A stretch of DNA of 64,000 nt. It comes from Hydrangea macrophylla (Eukaryota > Streptophyta > Magnoliopsida > Cornales > Hydrangeaceae). Each line of letters begins with the position of its first letter. Position 1 is the first letter of the stretch. The translations under genes were made by a program, and so were the position numbers. Shown here piece by piece: positions 32,371-41,982 of the stretch. Where the stretch lies: assembly GCA_033977485.1 (NCBI GenBank), contig CM066984.1:48255100-48319099 (forward strand), in the 5' to 3' direction. The notes below the pieces were generated by a model. The model made no database searches. It was not told the DNA's origin and worked only from the letters and a program-made list of their open reading frames with translations.

Positions 32371-32820
32371 TATCCAAGATATCTGCAATCAAATTTTCAT
32401 CCAGATTCAAATCAAGTGGAAAGACGACCCTCTTCTCTCCAACCTTCTTGAGGGATGGAGGCCTAGTTGAGTTCGGTTCCTTTTCTTGTTTTTTGTTCGA
32501 TGGGTAATGCTTTTCTTTGTTTGTTTGTTTGTTTGTTTGTTTGTTTGTTTGTTCTGTGAGGTTGTGAGGTTGTGGTAGCTAAGCTTTGGCATAGTTGTCC
32601 TTTACCTTTCATTTATTCCCTATACGATGTCTCGTAAGGGTTGTTTTGTTGTGTGTTTGATGGCTCTTGTGGATGGGCCCTTTCTGATCATTCTGATTTT
32701 GAAAGTGTTGCATTCCCCTTTTTTGACAGGGTTTTGTTGTACTTCCTGGGGTATGCCCCTTGTACATATGTAGTTGCCGTTTGGCTTTTTCTTTTTATTT
32801 ATTTACCATTTCCCAAAAAA
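32371..32820 (+). mobile_element. LINE-F, 3' end of a LINE inside LINE-D
   Basis: It holds only the last ~30 codons of ORF2 (QIQIKWKDDPLLS, stop near 32466) and the 3' UTR, including a (TTTG)n run at about 32517-32552, the CCTGGGGTATGCCCC hairpin near 32745 and a short tail TTTCCCAAAAAA. No TSD is seen, and about 16 bp of LINE-D appears lost at the junction. Confidence 0.75.
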
Positions 32821-33983
32821 TTTTACCCAGAAGTGTTTTAAAAGAGGTTGAAAAGTTGTTAAGAAGATTTCTTTGGACAGGTGGCATTGAGAAAGCTCAT
32901 GGGGCTAAAGTTGCTTGGGACCTTGTTTGCCGTCCTAAAAAGGAAGGGGGCTTGGGTTTGAAAAACCTTGTCCAACTCAACAAAACCTTGAATTTAAAGC
33001 ATATTTGGTCCCTTTTCTCTTATGGACCAAACTCTTTATGGGTGGATTGGGTTAAAACTTATCTTTTAAAAGACAAAAGCTTTTGGGTTGTTAAGGTGTC
33101 CTCCCAGAATTCTTGGTATTGGAAAAACCTCCTTAAACTCAGAGACATGGCCAGGCCTCTTTTGAAACACAAAATTGGTAATGGGTGTGGTACCTTCTTA
33201 TAGTATGACAATTGGCACCCTTTAGGCCCACTCTTGGATAAGTTTAGCCCTAGAGTCGCTTATGACGCTGCTATTCCCTTGAATGCAAAAGTTATGGATA
33301 TCATAGTTGACAGGGATTGGCAATGGCCTCTCACTAACACGCTAGAACTCATGGAAATTCGGAACCACATGCTTGAACTTCCCCTCCCCTCTGATAATCA
33401 TGATACTGCCATGTGGGTTCCTTCTCCTAATGGTAAATTTAATCTTGCCCAAACATGGGACCACCTCTGAGCCGTTTGCCCTAAGGTCCCATGGCATCGA
33501 CTCATTTGGTTCCCAGGAAATATACCTAGGCATAGTTTCATCTCTTGGTTGGCTATTCTTAACATATTATCTACTCATGACAGGATTTTCCACTTCACAC
33601 GTGGCCCTCTGGGATGTGTTTTCTGCTATCAAGGTATGGAATCTCATGATCACTTGTTTTTTGGTTGCTCATTCTCTTCTTTTATTTGGCAGGCATTGAT
33701 GCAAAGATTGGAGATTACTTCCCATGCTTCCTCTTGCAGCTCCGTTGTGGAATGGGCAGCTAGGACTTGGACAAAGAAAACTCCCAACCACATCATCCCT
33801 AAAATGTGCCTTGGGTTGGTGGTCTATAACATTTGGAAAGAAAGAAATGCGCGAACTTTCAAATCTGAAGTTAAATCAAAGGAAAGGCTCCTACAAGAAA
33901 TCTATCTCCAAATTTCTATACAGATCCAAATCAAGTGGAAGAATGACCCTCATCTCCCTAATTACATAGCTACATGGACTTAG
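32821..33983 (+). pseudogene. LINE-D ORF2, C-terminal part with zf-RVT
   Basis: Resumes LINE-D with VLKEVEKLLRRFLWTGG and continues to NYIATWT. Stops replace Trp at about 33201 (FL*YDNWH) and a codon near 33468 (WDHL*A). The zf-RVT motif CVFCYQGMESHDHLFFGC lies near 33618-33670. The 3' UTR 33984-34286 ends with the CCTGGGGTATGCCCC hairpin near 34211. Confidence 0.85.
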
Positions 33984-34321
33984 TTTTTCACTGGTTTTTG
34001 TAAGTTGTAATTTGGTTTTTTGAACCTTTTGCTTGTTCATCTTTGTTGAGGGGGGCCCTTGGGATTTTTGTTTTGTTTTTGTAGAGGTTCCCCCTCTTCC
34101 TTTCGTTCTTTGTTCTTTTGCTAGGATGGGCTCTTTTCTTGGCTCTTGCCTTTTGATTGTCTCCTATCCACTGTGCATCACCTGGATGCTTTTGTTTGCA
34201 CTTATTGTTTATCCTGGGGTATGCCCCTTGTATTTTGTATAGTGCCGTTTGGCTTGTTCTTTTATTTATTCACCTTTCACCGAAAAAATAAATAAACATT
34301 CACATCAGAGTCGAACATCAC

Positions 34322-34327
34322 TTTATT
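34322..34327 (-). terminator. AATAAA polyadenylation signal of the putative host gene
   Basis: AATAAA on the minus strand, about 165 nt beyond the putative stop codon at 34491. LINE-D begins about 24 nt further on, close to where cleavage would occur. Confidence 0.4.
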
Positions 34328-34422
34328 ACATCACCATACAGAAGAGGAAAAGAAAAGAGAATAATAGTCTTGTGCATACCGACCTACAATCATGATAATA
34401 AAGTTGGCACCTGGTGCCTCAG

Positions 34423-34469
34423 TTTTTTTTTTTTTTTTTTTCGGAAAACTGGTTAATTAAACCAAAAAG
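34423..34469 (-). mobile_element. LINE-G, minimal 3' end of a LINE in a 3' UTR
   Basis: A run of 19 T (34423-34441) is followed by the reversed final ~28 bp of the LINE tail; on the minus strand it reads TTTAATTAACCAGTTTTCCG then poly(A), very like the end of LINE-E. No duplication is obvious, so this extreme truncation could also be the end of a chimeric insertion. Confidence 0.6.
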
Positions 34470-34490
34470 AAAGTCTTCAACTCCCGCCCG

Positions 34491-34638
34491 CTAACTTGCA
34501 AATCCATAGCCTTCCTCGGCATACTCCTCCTTCAGATAATCAACCTCTGCAAGATCTTGACGTTTGATTGTCCAAGACATGAAAGTCGTCATCTTGACTG
34601 CAAGCTGAGCGAGTAAGCTTACAACACTTGAACAGGCT
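34491..34638 (-). CDS. Putative terminal exon of an unidentified host gene
   Basis: On the minus strand an acceptor-like TGTTTTTAG (ending at 34639) is followed by about 49 open codons and TAG at 34491-34493. The peptide includes a hydrophobic start (SVVSLLAQLAVK), SWTIKRQDLAEVDYLKEEYAEEG near its end, and does not resemble any retroelement protein in the window. An AATAAA follows downstream. In front of the acceptor the frame is closed by TAA, as expected for intron. I do not recognise the protein. The upstream intron would extend through Gy2 to beyond 59896. It could instead be a pseudogene fragment. Confidence 0.45.
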
Positions 34639-34816
34639 CTAAAAACATTTGGTTAACCTTGTTAATAAGAAAAAAAATTCCTTTTCATACTTCTTTTGGA
34701 AACATTGATGGGCACCATGATGGACCGAGTCTTACAAGTTCCAAATGTTGTTTTGGGCTTGAGTACCTCCAGCCAAGAATTCTAAAAAAAATTCCTACAA
34801 ATTCATTTTCAATGGA

Positions 34817-34848
34817 ACTAGAGAGAGAAGCTCCTCCCTCTCTCTAGT
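34817..34848 (+). other. 5' leader stem-loop of LINE-H
   Basis: An 11-bp inverted repeat ACTAGAGAGAG / CTCTCTCTAGT around the loop AAGCTCCTCC lies 11 nt before the ORF1 ATG. Confidence 0.7.
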
Positions 34849-34859
34849 TTTTCTTTGCT

Positions 34860-37839
34860 ATGGGTTCATCCAAAAAGAAGAGAAACCAAGGTTCAGGTGG
34901 AAAATCTGGATCCCAAACATCTACCACACCCTCTAAGATTCATAGTCTAGATGGTAAATCTGGTTCCCCATTTTCCATTCCTTCCAAGGAGTCCCCTTGT
35001 GTTTCTGATGCTTTGAAGCTGGGTGCTCATTCTTTTATTACCCCTGAACTGGCAAGGAAATACATGCTCAATGGTGATGGCTCTGTTAAGCTTAGAGAAG
35101 GATCTACAGTTTGTGGCTCCCAATCTAAAGGTGTGGTTCATGTTCTTAATGCTGCTAAAGCAACCCCTTGTGTTAATATTGATCCTGGATCTCCTATCCT
35201 GCCTATTGCTCATGGTTCCTCTATTAAGGACCTTGTACTTGTAGAAGATTGGGAAGACCAAGTTGATTTTGAGGGTGGAAGGCCTGTCCAAGATTTTACT
35301 TTCAAGTCACTTCAAGATTCCAACGAAATCCTTAAACGAAAAAAGCATGCTAATAACTTAAAGGAAGAGGCCCATGGCCATAAGAGTGAAGAAATAGATC
35401 CTGGTCATGACTTCATTGTTTCAAACCCTTCTCGTTCTGAAATCGTTGGCTTGACCAATGATGAAGTTATTGTGCTATCCAAAGAAAGTGACATGGCTGG
35501 GAAGGACTCTACAGGTGAGTCAAGGGAATCGGAAGGTGATGAACAGGTGAAATGTGTGGCTTGCTTAAGGCGTATAGCTGAGTTGGAAAGTGAAATCTTG
35601 TTGCTTAAGTCTAAATCCATTGGTGTTAACACTCAGATTGGAGGGTCACCAATTGAGTCAAATCTCAAGGATGAGACTATTTTTTATCCAAAAAATGCAG
35701 CTAGCCCCAAACCAAATGTGGTTTCTGCTAGTGTGATGCACGTCCCACGCGCCAAGGATAGCAACGGTCAAATTTCTCTCTCTCCTACATTGGATATAGG
35801 TGCTGCTACGCACATGGCCTGTGCAGCCTTTACCGAAAGTTCCGGACCTTTGTCTACAAATGGCACCAAATGCTCAGTGTATGCAACTAGTTTGATTGAT
35901 AGTGCCTTCCACGTGGCACAGCCTGACAATGACAACCCGAAGTCTATCATTTTGAATTTGCAAAGTCCAGTGGTTCCGTGCCCCACTAACCAAGCGGTCA
36001 TAGACCCTATAGCTGTTCTCCCATCAGAGATCACTATGCTGGCGGGCGTGGACAATGAAATGCGGACCAATTTTTCCACTGTTACTCCATGTGCGAACAT
36101 GGGCACATCCCATAGTCCCGCAAATCCCGGCGCTGGTGAGTGTTTTCTTAATGCTAGGGGCCCCATCTGTGGCTCGGCTTCGACTTCTTATCCTGCGCAA
36201 GCTCTTCCTGGAAATGGCTTTTCCAATCCCAAGCTGCAGTCCCAAGTTGCTCCAATGTTAGCCAATACCGAGGTTAGGGTGGTAAATTCGCAAGTTGGAC
36301 CTAATATCAAAGCTCTTCCAATCCCAAGCTGCAGGCCTCCCAGTATCAATGCTCCTCAGTCTGGGTCCAGCCCACATGATTCGGCCATCCATGCTGCTAG
36401 TAGTCCCCAAAAATCATGGGCCTCCCTAGTTCGGAAAACTGAACATTCTAACCTTAAACTCAGTTATATCAAACCTAAAGAAGGCTCAGTTAGAACTCTG
36501 GTCAAGCTCTCTGAGGATCTCACCACTCAGGGCTGTAGAGCTTGGGATAATACCCTTGTTGGGTATTTCATTGGCAAAAAAATCCCCTATACACTTGTTA
36601 AGAATGCTACCTCAAGACATTGGACCAAGAAAGGGCTGACTGACATGCTTGCCACAGACTCAGGCCACTTTATTTTCAAATTTAACTCTAGGGATGAAAG
36701 TGAAGCAGTGTTGGAAAATGGCCCTTGGCATGTTGCTGGCCAGCCCATCCTGTTGCGAAATTGGCAAGCTGGGATGGTTCTTGATAAGGAAATCCCAAAA
36801 ACTGTCCCTATTTGGGTTCATATCTATGGTATGTATACCTCTTGAGTATTGGAATGCTGAGGGCCTCAGCCACATTGCTAGTGCCATTGGGAGGCCCCTA
36901 CATGTGGACCGAATGACAGCTACTTGTAGAAGGATATCATATGCTCGGATCTGTATTGAGGTAAGTGCTGATTTTGAATTGTTAAAAAACTTTGAGATTG
37001 AAGTGATTGATCCTATTTCTAAAGAGACTGAGAGGATTGGGCTTTCTGTTGTTTACCAATGGACTCCAGTTAGGTGTGCAAAGTGTAAACGCTTTGGTCA
37101 TGACTGCTCTAGGATCCACAATAATCAATCCCTTACAAAGAAGGCCACTATCCCCATAAAAGTGAATTCCAATCTTAGTGAGGATGAGGGAGTTTGGCTG
37201 GTGAGAGGTAAAGGAAAGAGGGAAGATGCGATTGAATCACCCTCCAATTCTGATATCCCTTCAACTGGACAGATCCCTATGGATGATGTTAACAATCCTG
37301 TTACTCATTCTGGTACTCATAATGAACTTACTAAACTGCCTGCTGAAAGCCCTATTTCAAGTGTGAAGACTCTAATTGATTCTGTTCAAACAGCCCCAAA
37401 GGAGATCTCTCCTTCCAGAGATCTTATTGGTGTTGTTAAACCTCCTCCTCAATCCTCTCTAGTTACTGTCACTAATGGTAACATTGATACCAATATCCTC
37501 AAGATGCATGGTCCCAACATTACTTATAGTAACCAATTCTCTGTATTGGATAACCTTGACTGTGACCATGTTGTCAAGGTGCAAATTGATAAAGTTGATC
37601 AGAAGTTTGAGTCTCCCATGGATGGTCTAGGTACCTTACCTGGTGAAAATCAGATTTGGGTTGAGACAACAGACAAACAAGAAGTCCAAAATAGTACCAA
37701 TACTCTTGTTGTTGCTGCTGACAATACTATCTCTCCTGATAAGTCTACTGTATTTGGTAAGCCACAAAACTGGGAGAACTCCTCATCTGGTTCTTCAGGT
37801 AAGCCAATTATCCCCCCTCCCAATTTTAATGATATTTAG
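34860..37839 (+). pseudogene. LINE-H ORF1, single 4-bp frameshift
   Basis: The ATG at 34860 opens MGSSKKKRNQGSGGKSG. Ser-rich N-terminal blocks (DFIVSNPSRS near 35408) precede a C-x2-C pair, CVACLRRIAELESEI, in a coiled-coil-like segment near 35555-35600. The DUF4283-type domain starts at about 36420. The frame is lost at a GTATGTAT duplication (36829-36836; one GTAT too many compared with the half-LINE J site) and continues in the +1 frame through the rest of the domain, the knuckle CAKCKRFGHDC (37076-37108) and the tail. It ends with TAG overlapping ORF2 by 11 nt. Confidence 0.9.
37827..37831 (+). promoter_or_regulatory. TAATG at LINE-H ORF1/ORF2 junction (frame displaced)
   Basis: The TAATG string is kept, and its ATG starts ORF2, but ORF1 here reads through it (AAT GAT ATT) and stops at TAG 37837-37839. 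Compared with LINE-M one base is missing in the preceding C-rich stretch. Confidence 0.6.
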
Positions 37840-40800
37840 TTGTTGGAACATTAGGGGCCTTAATCTGCCCACAAGGCAATCTGAAGTTGCCAAATTTATT
37901 TATGAGAATAATATTGACATTATTGGTATTACTGAAACTAAGGTTAGACAAGTTAATGAAAGCTTTATTAAAACTAAATGTTTAAAGCATTGGAACTTTG
38001 TTACTAATAGTAGTCCTAATTCTGTTGGTAGAGTTTGGGTTGGTTGGAACCCTGACAAAATTAATCTTACTGTTCTTAAAATCTCCTCCCAACTTATACA
38101 TGTTGGAATTGAGAGGGATGATAAGTCTCTCACCTTTGAAGCTTCTTTCATCTATGGTTTTAACACTGGTCAAGCTAGAATGGACCTGTGGTCTGACTTA
38201 AGGTCCATTTCCCTGAATAATAGGGCCACTAACTATATTGGTCTTGGAGACTTTAATGTGCCTTTAAGCCCAGATGAAGTCTTTGATCCTAACTTTGGCT
38301 GGAATAATGAAATGAAGGATTTTATAAAGGCTATTAATGAAAGTTGTTTAGTGGATCTTAGATACATTGGTGAACAGTTTACCTGGAGTAACAAAAGGTA
38401 TGGTAGGCCAGACTTTTCCCAAAGGAAGCTTGATAGAGCTCTGGTTAATCAAGCTTGGATTGATAATCTCAGTGATTCGTTTGCCCATTTCCAGGTTCCA
38501 GGTATCTCTGATCATTCTCCTATTGTTGTTCATATTGATAAAAGTAAGAGTAGGAAAGGTAGGGCTTTTAAATTCTATAACTACTGGACTAAATTGGACT
38601 CCTATAATGATATTGTTAAGAATGCTTGGGATATTAATGTTGAAGGAACTGCCCAATTTCAACTCTGCCACAAGCTCAGGTCCCTTAAAAAGGAACTTAA
38701 GCAGTTTAGCAAACTTACCCTTGGGCAAGAAAGGATTAATGCTGACAAAGCTAGAGAAGATTTAAAAAGAGTCCAAGCCCTTTTAATTCGAGATCCAGAA
38801 AACCTGGGCTTGATTGACTGGCACAATATTTCATTGAAAACCTTTCATGAAGCTATTTGGGTTGAGGAGGAAATCCTTAAACAAAAATCTAGACTACAAT
38901 GGTTAGATGCTGGAGATAAAAATTCTAGATATTTTCATATGTCTATTAAGTCTAGGAGAAACATGAAAAGAATTTTTATGCTTGAAAAACCTAATGGGAC
39001 TTTGACTACTAATTGCAATGAAGCTAAGGATGAAGCTATTAGGTATTTTCAAAACATGCTTGGTAATGCATCTAATCATGTTTATCCTGGTAAAGAAGCC
39101 CTTAGAAGCATTATCCATAAAAGAGTTCCTCTGGAGCTTATGGCAGAGTTGGATAGGATCCCTTCTGATTTTGAGATCAAGAACACTTTATTCAGTATGC
39201 ATAGTAATAAGGCCCCTGGTCCTGATGGCTATAACTCTTTTTTCTTTAAGAATTCGTGGGCTATTACTGGCCCTTCTTTTACTGCTGCTATTAGGGAGTT
39301 TTTTCATAGTGGCGAGATGCTTAAAGTGGCAAATACTACGCTTATTGCTCTGGTTCCTAAAGTTCCCAATCCCTCCCGGATGGGAGATTTTAGGCCCATT
39401 GCTTGCTGCAATACTGTGTACAATTGTATCTCTAAAATCATAGCCAAGAGACTTCAAATGATTCTCCCTAATATGGTTGACCAGGCCCAATCTGCTTTTG
39501 TTAAAGGTAGGAAAATTAGTGACAACGTTCTTCTTGCTCAAGACCTCCTTAGGGATTACCACAAACCTTTGGGTAAACCTAGAGTGGCTGCTAAGGTAGA
39601 TATCATGAAAGCCTATGACAGTGTGAGTTGGGAGTATCTCATTGACTTATTGGATGTTCTTGGTTTCCCCCCCAATTTAAAGAAATGGATTACTGCTTGC
39701 ATTACTACTCCTAAGTACTCTATTAATTTCAATGGTGAGTCTGTGGGTTTCTTTGCAGGAGCTAAGGGTATCAGACAAGGTGACCCCATCTCTCCTTATC
39801 TTTTTGTCCTTGTCATGGATACCCTTAGTCAAATGCTCCATCATTTCATTAGGATTAGCCCTTACAAGTATCATTGGAAGTGTGATAAGCTCCAAATATC
39901 CCATCTCTGTTTTGCTGATGACCTTCTTATCCTTATGAATGGAGATGTGGAAAGTGCTACTGTTATTAGAAATGTTCTCAACCAATTTTATCTCTTCACT
40001 GGGCTTCAAGCTAATAATACTAAAAGCTGTCTCTTTTTTTCTAATGTTGATGAGGAAATGGCTGATAATATCATTTCTACCCTCAACTTTGTTAAAGGTA
40101 CCTTGCCTGTTAGGTACCTTGGGGTGCCTCTTATTACCTCTAAGCTCAAAAAACAGGATTGTGAGGATTTGGTTAGTAAAATTTGTGCTAGAGTTAACTC
40201 TTGGAAATCTAAATTCCTGTCTTATGTTGGTAGAGCTCAATTGATTAATTCTGTTTTGACAGGTATTCAACTTTACTGGTCTGGTATGTTTGTTCTGCCC
40301 AAAGGAGTTCTTAAACAAGTGTCTCAAATTATGGCTAGATTCTTATGGACTGGTAACACTGATATTAGCCATGGTGCTAAGATTGCTTGGGATACAGTCT
40401 GTAGACCCAAGAAGGAAGGAGGCTTGGGTTTCAAAGACATTTTTTTAACTAATATTGTTTTGAACCTCAAACACATTGGAAATCTTCTTGATCCGTCGAA
40501 TATTTCTCTATGGAAAAATTGGATCCATCTGTATATGCTGAAAAACAACAATTTCTGGCAAGCCAAAGTTCCTTCCCAATGCTCTTGGTATTGGAGAAAA
40601 CTGCTGAAACTTAGACAAGTTGCCAAGCCTTTGCTTTCTTATAAAATTGGGAATGGTGAACACACTTTTCTTTGGTTTGATAATTGGCTCCCTTTGGGCC
40701 CTCTCTTGGATAAATATACTGTTAGAATTGCCTATGATGCTGCTATTAATATTAATGCTAAAGTTAGTTCCATTATTAGAAATTGTGACTGGAATTGGCC

Positions 40801-41455
40801 TAGAACCCACTCCATTGAACTGGATGAAGTTAGGACTATTTTATCAAATCTCTACAAACCTTCCAGTCTTCAGGATACTATAAGATGGCTTGTTACCCCT
40901 ACGGGGAAATTTAATACTCCCCTCATTTGGAATCACTTACGGAACCATTACCCTGTTGTTCCTTGGCATGACAGTGTGTGGTACCAAGGAGGAACTCCTA
41001 GGTCGAGTACTATCCTTTGGCTTGCTGCACATAACAGATTGTCTACCCATGACAGGATTGCCTCTTTTACCCCTGGCCCCCTTGCTTGTGTTTTCTGTCA
41101 TTCTCATCTAGAGACTCATGATCATTTGTTCTTTTCTTGCTCTTACTCTCATGGTATTTGGCAGGAAATAATGCAGAGGTGTGGACTGGCCTGGAATGGG
41201 CATGGATGGAATGACACTTTGCAGTGGATGGCTCATCATCTTAAAGGAAAGAAGACGCATCACTTGATTCCTAAAATGTGCTTGGGAGTTACTGTCTATG
41301 GGTTATGGAAAGAAAGGAACAACAGATCTTTCAAACGTATTTTTTGTCCTAGTGCGATCACTCTTAAGAGCTTAATTTCTCAAATCAATGCTCTAATTAG
41401 GGTGAAGTGGAAACATCAGAGAAATTTTGACTCCATTATCTGTAATTGGCTTTAA
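37829..41455 (+). CDS. LINE-H ORF2: endonuclease-reverse transcriptase, intact
   Basis: The ATG at 37829 (MIFSCWNIRGLN) gives 1208 residues; the open frame extends further upstream, but homology starts here. The endonuclease has N7, E36 in TETK, GDFN near 140 and SDHSP near 227, with the RRYGRPDFSQRK insertion type shared with LINE-B. The RT has APGPDGYNSFFFK, KVDIMKAYDSVSW, GIRQGDPISPYLF (Ile for the usual Leu) and catalytic FADD near 695. The zf-RVT motif is CVFCHSHLETHDHLFFSC. No stop or indel was seen. Neighbour ORF1 is frameshifted, so the protein would need ORF1p from another copy. Confidence 0.95.
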   Translation: MIFSCWNIRGLNLPTRQSEVAKFIYENNIDIIGITETKVRQVNESFIKTKCLKHWNFVTNSSPNSVGRVWVGWNPDKINLTVLKISSQLIHVGIERDDKSLTFEASFIYGFNTGQARMDLWSDLRSISLNNRATNYIGLGDFNVPLSPDEVFDPNFGWNNEMKDFIKAINESCLVDLRYIGEQFTWSNKRYGRPDFSQRKLDRALVNQAWIDNLSDSFAHFQVPGISDHSPIVVHIDKSKSRKGRAFKFYNYWTKLDSYNDIVKNAWDINVEGTAQFQLCHKLRSLKKELKQFSKLTLGQERINADKAREDLKRVQALLIRDPENLGLIDWHNISLKTFHEAIWVEEEILKQKSRLQWLDAGDKNSRYFHMSIKSRRNMKRIFMLEKPNGTLTTNCNEAKDEAIRYFQNMLGNASNHVYPGKEALRSIIHKRVPLELMAELDRIPSDFEIKNTLFSMHSNKAPGPDGYNSFFFKNSWAITGPSFTAAIREFFHSGEMLKVANTTLIALVPKVPNPSRMGDFRPIACCNTVYNCISKIIAKRLQMILPNMVDQAQSAFVKGRKISDNVLLAQDLLRDYHKPLGKPRVAAKVDIMKAYDSVSWEYLIDLLDVLGFPPNLKKWITACITTPKYSINFNGESVGFFAGAKGIRQGDPISPYLFVLVMDTLSQMLHHFIRISPYKYHWKCDKLQISHLCFADDLLILMNGDVESATVIRNVLNQFYLFTGLQANNTKSCLFFSNVDEEMADNIISTLNFVKGTLPVRYLGVPLITSKLKKQDCEDLVSKICARVNSWKSKFLSYVGRAQLINSVLTGIQLYWSGMFVLPKGVLKQVSQIMARFLWTGNTDISHGAKIAWDTVCRPKKEGGLGFKDIFLTNIVLNLKHIGNLLDPSNISLWKNWIHLYMLKNNNFWQAKVPSQCSWYWRKLLKLRQVAKPLLSYKIGNGEHTFLWFDNWLPLGPLLDKYTVRIAYDAAININAKVSSIIRNCDWNWPRTHSIELDEVRTILSNLYKPSSLQDTIRWLVTPTGKFNTPLIWNHLRNHYPVVPWHDSVWYQGGTPRSSTILWLAAHNRLSTHDRIASFTPGPLACVFCHSHLETHDHLFFSCSYSHGIWQEIMQRCGLAWNGHGWNDTLQWMAHHLKGKKTHHLIPKMCLGVTVYGLWKERNNRSFKRIFCPSAITLKSLISQINALIRVKWKHQRNFDSIICNWL

Positions 41456-41970
41456 TGCCAATCTTTTTTGTTGTTTGCTTGTTGGTTTTTGTCTTGTTTT
41501 AAATCTTTGTTGTTTGGTAGCTTTCCTTGCTACATGTTGCTTTTTTGAGCCCTGATTTTCTTGTATATCCTGGGGTATGCCCCTTGTACTTTTGTACAGC
41601 CTCCTTTTTTGGATCTATTTACCATTTTCCGAAAAAAAAAAGAGTACCTCCAGCCCATTTCTTTTATTTTTATTGAAGGCCTTTTGGGCCCTAGGGTTAT
41701 TAGATATAAAACACTCTTGTAGCAGTTTTTAAAAAGCAGATTATGCGAATGAATATTATTCTTCTTAGAGAGTTCAGTTTTCTCTTCTTGTTCTTGATTG
41801 AACAATTCGAACTTATCATTCCCTTTGTGGCGTTCACACCAAATCTGGGTTCTTGAAACAGGATTTCAACGGGTCTAGATCATCTTTGTGGCTTGAATAT
41901 TGGCTTTCCTGGGTTATTTACAATCTGATTGTGGGTTCACGGAATATCAATTCCACGGGTTCACATCATT

Positions 41971-41982
41971 TGGTATCAGAGC
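41971..41982 (+). other. Gy2 primer-binding site
   Basis: TGGTATCAGAGC, matching the 3' end of initiator methionine tRNA, begins 2 nt after the 5' LTR. Confidence 0.85.

Larger units (their letters stand above)
26878..34286 (+). mobile_element. LINE-D, 5'-truncated LINE split by LINE-E and LINE-F
   Basis: The probable TSD is AATAAATAAACA (26866-26877 and 34287-34298); its A-rich nature makes the exact length uncertain. The element starts inside ORF1 (YAPIHSPLS... matching the LINE-A linker), continues into ORF2 at 28834, is broken by LINE-E (30920-32064) and LINE-F (32371-32820), and ends with a tail of the LINE-C type (TGTATAGTGCCGTTTGGC, then a short A-rich end). Frameshifts and stops make it non-functional. 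Confidence 0.85.
34775..41641 (+). mobile_element. LINE-H, full-length L1-type LINE with intact ORF2
   Basis: A perfect 14-bp TSD GAGTACCTCCAGCC (34761-34774 and 41642-41655) flanks 6867 bp. It contains a 5' leader with a stem-loop, ORF1 (34860-37839), ORF2 (37829-41455) and a 3' UTR (41456-41641) with both tail hairpins, TTTTCCG and ten A. It is uninterrupted by other elements. The main visible lesion is a 4-bp duplication in ORF1. This makes it the most complete LINE in the window. Confidence 0.95.
34706..41968 (+). repeat. Gy2 5' LTR, split by LINE-H
   Basis: The LTR lies at 34706-34774 plus 41656-41968 (about 382 bp). It lacks a 14-bp AAGCTGACCCC-containing block near its start that is present in the 3' LTR, apparently deleted between CTTA direct repeats. 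A TATAAAA at 41705-41711 is a likely promoter element. Confidence 0.9.

Noticed and set aside
32517..32552. (TTTG)n run as a functional repeat
   Set aside because: A simple sequence in the LINE-F 3' UTR; other copies have TTTG words in the same place, consistent with slippage.
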